From Crocinitomicaceae bacterium (GTDB taxonomy: Bacteria > Bacteroidota > Bacteroidia > Flavobacteriales_D > Crocinitomicaceae), in the NCBI GenBank assembly GCA_002696025.1, contig NZQU01000054.1:1-13922 (forward strand): DNA of 13,922 nucleotides, written 5' to 3'. How positions within the stretch are numbered: position 1 is the stretch's first letter; every line of letters starts with the position of its first letter. A program made the translations under genes and the position numbers. The notes beneath the pieces are model-generated. The model worked only from the letters and a program-made list of their open reading frames with translations, was not told the origin of the DNA and made no database searches. Positions 7,067 to 13,148 of the stretch are shown here, one piece after another.

Positions 7067-9134
7067 TTTTAACTGAAACTTTTTGAGCATTGGGAAGCAG
7101 AGCGGCCTCCAACGTTGAATTAAGAGGAATAGCTGGTGTATCTACAGAACCCAATAACATCACAGGCGCATCAAGGCTCATGAAATAATCTCTTTGAATT
7201 CTACCGCTAATTCCCAAAGTAAAACTAGCCTCTTCGGATTCTTCAGTAACCAACAAAACCTTATTGTGTCTTTTAACAGAAGCTTCAATGGCATCAATAT
7301 CTATTGGACTTAAGGATCTTAAATCTAAAATTTCTACTCTACCTGAATACTCTTTAGATGCCTCAATAGACCAATGCACGCCTCTACCATAAGTAATAAT
7401 CGTACAACTTTCTCCTTTTTCAATAATTTCATTATCAGCATACTGAACAACTCTAGCTTTTCCAATAGGCACTATATAATCCTCGTCAGGCTCAATAGAC
7501 ATGGCTGTTTCAGTTCCTGGAACTTTAGACCAATACAAGCCTTTGTGCTCAAGCATTACTACCGGATTGGGATCATAATAGGCCGCCTTTATCAAGCCCT
7601 TTAGATCTGCTCCATTTGAAGGGTAAACAACTTTTATTCCTCTAATATTAGTAACTACAGATTCAACACTTGATGAGTGGTATGGACCTCCAGAACCATA
7701 AGCTCCGATTGGAACCCTGATTAAACAGCTCACAGGCCATTTTCCATTTGATAAATAATAAGATCTAGAAACCTCTGTGAAAAGCTGATTAAGACCTGGC
7801 CATATGTAATCGGCAAACTGTACCTCAACAATAGGTTTTAATCCAACTGCTGACATTCCGATGGTAGAACCTATGATAAAAGCCTCTTGAATAGGAGTAT
7901 TAAAAACTCGATCGTCACCAAAAGTTTGAGCCAATGTAGCAGCTTCTCTAAAAACCCCACCCAATCTTCCGCCTACATCTTGCCCATACAATAATGATTC
8001 AGGATGCTTTTGCATTAATTCACGAACAGCAAACAATGCAGCATCTACCATTACTGTTTTTTTCTTACCCTTTGGTTCACGCTCTCCTTTTTCTTCTTTA
8101 ATTGGAGTTTCCATTAACATGTAATCAGTTAATGAATCGGTTGAAGGATCCTCAGCATTTTTTGCCATTTCATAAGCTTCATCAACTTCTTTTAGTAATG
8201 AGGTTTCAGTTAAAATGATATCCGCCTCCCCTATTCCATTAGAACGAAGTAATTCTTTTAATTTTGGATAAGGATCTCTGGTCTTGGCTTCTTTTAAATC
8301 ATCCCTATACCATTCCATTCGAACACCAGAAGTATGATGTCCTAATAAAGGAACTTTTGCATGAACCAAAAATGGTCTCCTTTCCTTTCTTATAATCGTT
8401 AGCACCTCATTTAAAGTGTTGTAAGATTCCTCAAAATCGCTACCATCTATGGATCTAACTTCAATACCTTTAAATGCAGAAGCATACTCTGCCATATCTT
8501 GAGATCTCGTTTCTTCTGCATTGGCAGAAATATCCCAACCATTATCTTGAACCAAATATAAAATTGGAAACTTTTTCAAAGAAGCCATCTGAAGTGCTTC
8601 TGAAACTTCACCCTCAGTACAAGAAGCATCTCCCAATGAACAAACAACCACTGGCTTTTGCCCATCAAAATCCTCAGATAAATTCATTTTTTCTTTATGC
8701 TGAATACCCATTGCAACACCAGTTGTTGGAATGGCTTGCATACCGGTTGCAGATGATTGATGAATTATTTTTGGATACCCCTCTCTATTTAGGGACGGAT
8801 GACTGTAATAAGTTCTACCTCCAGAAAAAGGATCCTCTTTTTTAGCAAAAAGCTGAAGCATTAATTCGTAAGGTGTAATCCCAATACCCAATAAAATACT
8901 ATCGTCTCTATAATATGGAGAAACCCAATCTTGTGGATTAAGTTGCATTCCCAATGCAAGCTGAATGGCCTCATGACCACGAGAAGTAGCATGAACATAC
9001 TTTGATGTTATTTCTTTGTTCGCTTCATATTTTTCTGCCAAAGTTTTTGCTGTAGTCATTAGACGAAATGCAGACAATAATAAATCTTTATCCATTAAGG
9101 AAGAACTGGCTTTTTTACTTTTAGTGTTAGGCAT
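7044..9134 (-). CDS. 2-oxoacid dehydrogenase E1 component, fused alpha and beta subunits
   Basis: This thiamine-diphosphate enzyme would decarboxylate a 2-oxoacid and pass the acyl group to the lipoyl E2 subunit. It most resembles branched-chain 2-oxoacid dehydrogenase E1. The 696-residue chain fuses two subunits usually encoded separately. The alpha half (about 15-345) carries SRGHEAIQLALGM and the ThDP/Mg motif GDASCTEG at 168-175 with QDNGWDIS at 196-203. A charged linker (KEEKGEREPKGKKK) leads to the beta half (about 360-696), with YGQDVGGRLGGVF, NTPIQEAF (catalytic Glu417) and QFADYIWP. The frame could be extended to a TTG at 9170, but I chose ATG 9134 because a -7 promoter-like element sits between the two and the extra 12 residues have no conserved look. 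The aroQ gene lies 53 bases upstream on the same strand. E2 and E3 genes are not in the window. The substrate (branched-chain acid, pyruvate or other) is inferred only. Confidence 0.93.
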   Translation of the reverse strand: MPNTKSKKASSSLMDKDLLLSAFRLMTTAKTLAEKYEANKEITSKYVHATSRGHEAIQLALGMQLNPQDWVSPYYRDDSILLGIGITPYELMLQLFAKKEDPFSGGRTYYSHPSLNREGYPKIIHQSSATGMQAIPTTGVAMGIQHKEKMNLSEDFDGQKPVVVCSLGDASCTEGEVSEALQMASLKKFPILYLVQDNGWDISANAEETRSQDMAEYASAFKGIEVRSIDGSDFEESYNTLNEVLTIIRKERRPFLVHAKVPLLGHHTSGVRMEWYRDDLKEAKTRDPYPKLKELLRSNGIGEADIILTETSLLKEVDEAYEMAKNAEDPSTDSLTDYMLMETPIKEEKGEREPKGKKKTVMVDAALFAVRELMQKHPESLLYGQDVGGRLGGVFREAATLAQTFGDDRVFNTPIQEAFIIGSTIGMSAVGLKPIVEVQFADYIWPGLNQLFTEVSRSYYLSNGKWPVSCLIRVPIGAYGSGGPYHSSSVESVVTNIRGIKVVYPSNGADLKGLIKAAYYDPNPVVMLEHKGLYWSKVPGTETAMSIEPDEDYIVPIGKARVVQYADNEIIEKGESCTIITYGRGVHWSIEASKEYSGRVEILDLRSLSPIDIDAIEASVKRHNKVLLVTEESEEASFTLGISGRIQRDYFMSLDAPVMLLGSVDTPAIPLNSTLEAALLPNAQKVSVKIKELLDF

Positions 9135-9152
9135 TGTTAAATTATAGGAAAC

Positions 9153-9186
9153 CAAATATACTGATTTCAAAAAAGATTTTATGCAA
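9153..9186 (-). promoter_or_regulatory. Candidate Bacteroidetes promoter for the fused E1 gene
   Basis: On the minus strand TATATTTG (plus positions 9153-9160) matches the -7 consensus TAnnTTTG exactly. A TTG (plus 9184-9186) lies 23 bases upstream, at the long end of the usual spacing. The element is 18 bases before ATG 9134, leaving a leader of roughly 10-15 bases. It sits wholly in the gap after aroQ, so E1 may be transcribed separately from aroQ. It also places the alternative TTG codon at 9170 upstream of transcription. Confidence 0.4.
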
Positions 9187-9187
9187 T

Positions 9188-9607
9188 TTACACCTGTCTA
9201 TTTAAAAAATAATACATGGCAAGCTCATAACTCTCTAGTCCAAAGCCCATAATACATCCCTTAGATACAGGTGTGATTAAAGATTCATGACGGAAAGACT
9301 CTCTAGAAGCAATATTAGATAAATGAACCTCTATAACGGGAGTGTCAACAGCTGATATGCAATCTCTAAGAGCAACGCTTGTATGGGTATAACCGCCAGC
9401 ATTTAAAATAATGCCATCAACTTGAGCGTTTTGAATTTGGTTGATCAACTCTCCTTCAATATTGGATTGAAAATAAATAAGGTTGACTTGAATATATTTT
9501 CGACTAATTTTATCAAAATACTCTTTAAATGTTTTTGCACCGTAAATTTGTATTTCACGACTACCCACTAAATTTAGGTTGGGTCCGTTTATTATCATTA
9601 AGTTCAT
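9188..9607 (-). CDS. aroQ: Type II 3-dehydroquinate dehydratase
   Basis: The enzyme removes water from 3-dehydroquinate to give 3-dehydroshikimate in the shikimate pathway, in the cytoplasm, usually as a dodecamer. The 139-residue length is typical of the type II family. Visible motifs are INGPNLNLVGSRE at 6-18 with the catalytic-loop Arg17, Tyr22 in IYG (catalytic base), SNIEGELI at 48-55, NAGGYTHTSVALRD at 69-82, and VHLSNIASRESFRHES at 94-109 with catalytic His95 and substrate-binding Arg106. All expected active-site residues are present. Its ATG is separated from the divergent xerD ATG by only 5 bases, so each promoter must lie inside the opposite gene. An aroQ/xerD divergent arrangement is, as I recall, common in Bacteroidetes. 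Confidence 0.97.
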   Translation of the reverse strand: MNLMIINGPNLNLVGSREIQIYGAKTFKEYFDKISRKYIQVNLIYFQSNIEGELINQIQNAQVDGIILNAGGYTHTSVALRDCISAVDTPVIEVHLSNIASRESFRHESLITPVSKGCIMGFGLESYELAMYYFLNRQV

Positions 9608-9617
9608 AGTCTATGAA
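9603..9617. repeat. Perfect inverted repeat containing both aroQ and xerD start codons
   Basis: TTCATAG at 9603-9609 and CTATGAA at 9611-9617 are exact reverse complements around a central T at 9610. The left arm contains the aroQ start codon (complement strand, 9605-9607) and the right arm the xerD start codon (9613-9615). It could be an operator for a dimeric regulator. It could also be coincidence, because two outward-facing ATG codons already supply three paired positions of the seven. Confidence 0.5.
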
Positions 9618-10515
9618 TTCTTGGGAGCGCTATATTAAGCAATTTGTTTCATTTCTGAAAATCGAAAGGGGGTTGGCCGAAAACTCTATTATGGCGTATC
9701 AAAGAGATGTGATAAAGTTGGCAGAATATTCCGCAGATAAAAACATAGATCCAATTGAAATCAATTATAAAGATCTTAAAGACTTTGTTGCCGTATTATA
9801 TGACCTTGGCTTAAGCGCAAGAAGCCAGGCCCGGATTATTTCAGGAATCAAACAGTTTTATGGTTTTATTTTATTAGAGAATGAAATAAAAGACGATCCT
9901 AGTGAACTTCTAGAATTACCAAAAGTGGGACGAAAACTCCCTGAAGTAATGAGTATTGAAGAAATTGACCTGCTAATAGATGCTATTGACCTTAGCACAA
10001 ATGAAGGCCATAGAAACAAAGCCATTCTTGAAACACTTTACAGTTGTGGCTTGCGTGTAAGTGAACTTGTTAATCTTAAATTTTCAGACTTATATTTTGA
10101 AGAGGGATTTATAAGAGTAATTGGAAAAGGAAATAAGGAAAGACTTGTGCCTGTTAGTAAAACAGTAGAAAAAGAAATTAAAATTTATCAAGATAATTAC
10201 AGAATTCATAAAAAGATAAAACCTTGCGATGAAAACACTGTGTTTTTAAACAGACGTGGTGCTAAACTAACTCGAGTAATGATTTTTACAATTATTAAAA
10301 ATTTATGTATACAATCAGGACTTGATAAAAAAGTATCACCTCACACATTTAGACACAGTTTTGCAACACACCTAATTGAAGGTGGCGCTAATCTAAGAGC
10401 CATTCAGGAAATGCTTGGTCATGAATCAATTACAACAACTGAAATATATACGCACCTTGATCAAAGCTTTCTCAGAGATGCCATATTAAGTCACCATCCA
10501 AGAAATGCTGATTAG
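9613..10515 (+). CDS. xerD: Site-specific tyrosine recombinase XerD
   Basis: XerD works with a partner recombinase at the chromosomal dif site to resolve chromosome dimers at cell division. The 300-residue product matches the usual length. Residues about 3-90 form the N-terminal SAM-like DNA-binding domain (WERYIKQFVSFLKIERGLAE), and about 108-297 the catalytic domain. The catalytic set is complete: Arg148 in YSCGLRVSEL, Lys172 in GKGNKERLVP, His244 and Arg247 in PHTFRHSFATHL, His270 in MLGHES and the nucleophile Tyr279 in TEIYTH. Its position beside aroQ, and the absence of att-like repeats or mobile genes, argue for the housekeeping enzyme rather than an element integrase. XerC and XerD are similar, so the D assignment rests on overall resemblance and context. 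The stop overlaps the opposing kinase gene by 4 bases. Confidence 0.92.
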   Translation: MNSWERYIKQFVSFLKIERGLAENSIMAYQRDVIKLAEYSADKNIDPIEINYKDLKDFVAVLYDLGLSARSQARIISGIKQFYGFILLENEIKDDPSELLELPKVGRKLPEVMSIEEIDLLIDAIDLSTNEGHRNKAILETLYSCGLRVSELVNLKFSDLYFEEGFIRVIGKGNKERLVPVSKTVEKEIKIYQDNYRIHKKIKPCDENTVFLNRRGAKLTRVMIFTIIKNLCIQSGLDKKVSPHTFRHSFATHLIEGGANLRAIQEMLGHESITTTEIYTHLDQSFLRDAILSHHPRNAD

Positions 10516-11360
10516 CTGTATTTTTTTAAAATATTCATAACTGAATTATAATAGGAAGAGCCAAATAAAACAAGATGAACCAATAAGGGATAAAGCTGGT
10601 TAATTTCAACTCTTTTTTGCCAATCTACATGAAGTGGAAAAACATCTTGATATGCATCTATTGCAGAAGAGGGAATAGATCCAAAAAGCTGTAGCATTGC
10701 TAGGTCCATTTCACGGAAGCCAAAATAAACGGCAGGGTCAATTAAAACAGGGGCGCCCTGTTGATCATTGATGAGATTTCCAGACCACAAATCTCCATGA
10801 AGTAACGATGGGGATTCGTTTGGTAAAAAAGAACTTAATTGTTTGCAAAAATGCCCCCCTATACCTAAATCTTTTTTACCAATTAAAGACATTTCAAAAG
10901 CTTTTTTTAATAGAGGGTAAATACGCATCTCCGAATAAAATTCAGCCCATGTTTTTTTGCTTGTATTTTTTTGCTTTAAAGAACCAATGTAATTATCATG
11001 AGGCAAACCAAAATTTTCATTTGTAATCAGATGTAAATGAGCCAAATTCGCCCCAAATAAAGACCAATCCATAGCTCCTCCTGGCTTAATATATTCTAGA
11101 ATTAAATAGGCCTTATTATGAAACTTCCCACACTTAATTACTTTAGGTATTTTAAAGTTTGACTTGTTAAGTAAAGACAAGCCCAAAACCTCTTTTTCAA
11201 ACATATGAGGATAAGCATCTAAATCATTAATTTTTATCACAAATGAAAAACCAGAAAATTCAACAAGAAAAACATCATTAATAGAACCACCCAATAAAGG
11301 CTTTACAGTATCTAGCAAAGAATCAAATTCCTTTTGAATTATATCTTGTATCAATTTCAT
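10512..11360 (-). CDS. Fructosamine kinase family protein (ketosamine-3-kinase-like)
   Basis: Members phosphorylate sugars attached to protein lysines (ketosamines), which makes the adduct unstable and so removes glycation. Bacterial substrates are less certain. The 282-residue product has the aminoglycoside-kinase-like fold: a nucleotide loop PLLGGSINDVF at 21-31, Lys43 in FVIKIND, Glu57 of the alphaC region, the hinge YLILEYI at 85-91, the catalytic loop LLHGDLWSGNL at 187-197 (Asp190, Asn195), and the metal-binding Asp208 in LIDPAVYFGFREMD. Ser26 stands where many relatives carry a redox-active Cys in GGCxN, so that switch appears absent. The length agrees with E. coli YniA (about 286). 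It converges on xerD with shared stop-codon bases and starts 40 bases from the divergent DUF2238 gene. Confidence 0.92.
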   Translation of the reverse strand: MKLIQDIIQKEFDSLLDTVKPLLGGSINDVFLVEFSGFSFVIKINDLDAYPHMFEKEVLGLSLLNKSNFKIPKVIKCGKFHNKAYLILEYIKPGGAMDWSLFGANLAHLHLITNENFGLPHDNYIGSLKQKNTSKKTWAEFYSEMRIYPLLKKAFEMSLIGKKDLGIGGHFCKQLSSFLPNESPSLLHGDLWSGNLINDQQGAPVLIDPAVYFGFREMDLAMLQLFGSIPSSAIDAYQDVFPLHVDWQKRVEINQLYPLLVHLVLFGSSYYNSVMNILKKYS

Positions 11361-11400
11361 AATGAATATGGATAATAACTAATTTAGAAGAAAAATAATT

Positions 11401-12015
11401 ATGAATTTAAGAAACACTAAAATTTGTATCGTATTGATTCTTTTCATAGTTGCAATTGTTTCTTGTATAGACCCAATTTACCCTGAAAATCAATATCTAC
11501 AACATTTAGGAACCTTATTTTTATCTTTTATTCTTCTTTGGGATATTCAAAAAATGAAGTTGAGTCTTTTCGCTTATTTATTTGTTGCTATTTTTATTAT
11601 AATTCACATCATAGGTGCTCGTTGGATTTATTCATTTGTACCCTACAATGAGCTTTTTGATACCTATTTAGGTTTTGATCTGAATCAGCTTTTTGAAAAT
11701 GAAAGAAACCATTACGATCGGTTTGTTCATTTAAGTTTTGGAGTTCTATTCATTCCATTTCTTTTTGAGAAATTTAAAGCAATATTTAAAAACAATTTAA
11801 TGTCTATTCTTCTAGCATGGCTAGCAGTTCAAACATTTAGCCTGCTTTACGAAGTGTTTGAATGGTTATTGACTGTATTTATGGATCCACAAATAGCAGA
11901 AGATTACAATGGGCAACAAGGGGATATATTTGATGCTCAAAAAGACATGGCACTAGCTCTATTGGGCTCATCTATTGCATCTTTATTCTACTTAATTAAA
12001 AGAATAAATAAGTAA
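11401..12015 (+). CDS. DUF2238 (YjdF-like) integral membrane protein
   Basis: The 204-residue product has about six hydrophobic helices: roughly 7-23, 32-49, 54-72, 108-122, 133-153 and 183-199. The conserved polar signature of DUF2238 is visible: HIIGARWIYSFVPYN at 69-83, NHYDRFVHLSFG at 103-114, LLYEVFEW at 148-155 and GDIFDAQKDMALALLG at 174-189. His, Asp and Glu residues at or near membrane ends would suit a metal site or a proton path, but no function has been established for the family as far as I know. The Cys22 after a hydrophobic stretch is not a good lipobox. It is divergent from the kinase gene (40 bases) and convergent with the small membrane gene, with a single base between stop codons. 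Confidence 0.88.
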   Translation: MNLRNTKICIVLILFIVAIVSCIDPIYPENQYLQHLGTLFLSFILLWDIQKMKLSLFAYLFVAIFIIIHIIGARWIYSFVPYNELFDTYLGFDLNQLFENERNHYDRFVHLSFGVLFIPFLFEKFKAIFKNNLMSILLAWLAVQTFSLLYEVFEWLLTVFMDPQIAEDYNGQQGDIFDAQKDMALALLGSSIASLFYLIKRINK

Positions 12016-12016
12016 T

Positions 12017-12307
12017 TCAAAAGGGGGATTCTTCATTTATATTGGGCGAATTAAACGTTTTTTTTTCATTTTCATTAAGTTTTGAATCTTTAAAATATAA
12101 ATCTGAAAAAACCATCAGCTTAAAAGAACTAAATGGCTTCAATGTCTTTTTAAAAATTAAATATTTTTTAAAATTTAAAACAAAAATAATAGGATAAAAA
12201 ACAGGATAAAAAAACAAGCCAATAAATATAAATTTAATTGAAAATGCTTGATGATAAATCAAATTAGAAATAAAAAATACAAAGCCAAACAAAAAATAAT
12301 AAATCAT
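12017..12307 (-). CDS. Small Phe-rich membrane protein, unrecognised
   Basis: I do not recognise a family. The ATG at 12307 gives 96 residues; a TTG one codon earlier is possible but unnecessary. By my count 20 of 96 residues are Phe and 7 are Tyr. Residues about 2-19 and 24-45 are two likely membrane helices joined by a short YHQ turn. From residue 47 the chain is basic (KKYLIFKKTLKPF) and then ends in a polar, Asn/Glu-rich tail (NSPNINEESPF). The gene starts 10 bases after the stop of the TIGR02117-like gene on the same strand, so the two are probably co-transcribed. It fills a gap bounded by stop codons with almost no free space, which supports coding, but the composition partly reflects AT-rich DNA. 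Confidence 0.6.
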   Translation of the reverse strand: MIYYFLFGFVFFISNLIYHQAFSIKFIFIGLFFYPVFYPIIFVLNFKKYLIFKKTLKPFSSFKLMVFSDLYFKDSKLNENEKKTFNSPNINEESPF

Positions 12308-12317
12308 CAATAATAAT

Positions 12318-12971
12318 TTAAGATTTATACAAACTCATTAAGTCATCACTAAAGACTGTCCACAAACAAGCATACATATCACTTGTTTTTAAAAGATCAT
12401 TTGCCCAGCTATTACATGTGTAAAATGCATGATACCTACCCTTCGCATAATAAAACATATCAGAAGAATGATAACCCTTTGAGGCAAAAACATGTTTACC
12501 ATCGCTCTTAACAAAAGAATCGTCAATATTTGCTTTTATTTTTTTCAATTGTGTTTTTGTAACAGGAACAGAAACCCATTTGTCTCTTTTTGATTTATAT
12601 TTTGTAACATGCATTAAAGATTGAGGTTTTGTAAGCAAAGCTTGAAAGGCAATTTTAAATGTTAAATCTTCCCGTTTTGAAACGTTTAAATAGAATATTT
12701 TACTGCCCCATCCATATGAAACAAATTCATTGTTTTGAGGAATAATAATATCAACATGCACACCATTATCATTTAAATAAATAGTATCTAAAAGAATTCT
12801 GGTATCTCCATATATAAAATCAATTTGATGGTTAACTGTGTATTTACTGAGAAAAAAATAAGCTACAAATATTAATGTAAAAAATGAAACTGGGATTTTA
12901 ATCCAATTGTTATTCAGTTTAGACTTAAGTACACTTAAAATTTTTATTTTGATTTTTTTCAATTTATTCAT
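12318..12971 (-). CDS. TIGR02117/DUF2459 family membrane-anchored protein
   Basis: The 217-residue product begins with a basic cytoplasmic stretch, has one membrane helix at about 26-42 and then a soluble, probably periplasmic, domain. Family hallmarks are NGVHVDIIIP at 69-78, SYGWGSKIFYLN at 85-96, DMFYYAKGRYHAFYTCNSWA at 171-190 and the WTVF near the end. Conserved His72 and Cys186 in TCNSW suggest a catalytic pair like that of papain-fold or NlpC-like hydrolases, but this is inference and no activity is established to my knowledge. The family was first noted near urease genes in other bacteria, and no urease gene is present here. It is the first gene of a unit with the small Phe-rich membrane protein. 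Confidence 0.85.
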   Translation of the reverse strand: MNKLKKIKIKILSVLKSKLNNNWIKIPVSFFTLIFVAYFFLSKYTVNHQIDFIYGDTRILLDTIYLNDNGVHVDIIIPQNNEFVSYGWGSKIFYLNVSKREDLTFKIAFQALLTKPQSLMHVTKYKSKRDKWVSVPVTKTQLKKIKANIDDSFVKSDGKHVFASKGYHSSDMFYYAKGRYHAFYTCNSWANDLLKTSDMYACLWTVFSDDLMSLYKS

Positions 12972-13148
12972 AGCAATGATTTTACATTTAGTTCATATAA
13001 TTACTAATGAATAAATTATGAAATTGTTACCTTAACTATTAGATAATTAACACTATTTAAATGATTTTCACATTTTTTCTGATAATCAAAGTATTACTGT
13101 AATTTTCGTTAAATTAGTTTGCATTTTTTTAATAAAAAAACCAACATC
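12972..13148. other. Divergent intergenic region before the MORN-repeat gene
   Basis: These 177 bases are very AT-rich and separate two divergent genes, so both promoters should be here. The only candidate I would name is TTAGTTTG at 13114-13121 on the plus strand. An imperfect AT-rich inverted repeat (TCAT at 12993 and AATTATGA at 13014-13021) is too weak to call a terminator. No small ORF or RNA gene is evident. Confidence 0.4.
13114..13121 (+). promoter_or_regulatory. Weak -7 element candidate for the MORN-repeat gene
   Basis: TTAGTTTG differs from the Bacteroidetes -7 consensus TAnnTTTG at one position. It lies 27 bases before the ATG at 13149, a sensible distance, but no TTG is found 17-23 bases upstream. 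Confidence 0.22.

Noticed and set aside
8474..8845. A 123-codon plus-strand frame inside the fused E1 gene
   Set aside because: It is antisense to the well-conserved ThDP-binding region and resembles no protein family.
9613..10515. Tyrosine recombinase as the integrase of a mobile element
   Set aside because: It has XerD length and motifs, sits beside aroQ, and there are no flanking repeats, tRNA gene or cargo genes of a mobile element.
12993..13021. Inverted repeat as a terminator or RNA hairpin
   Set aside because: The arms are short, AT-only in large part and bulged, so this is within chance for such AT-rich DNA.
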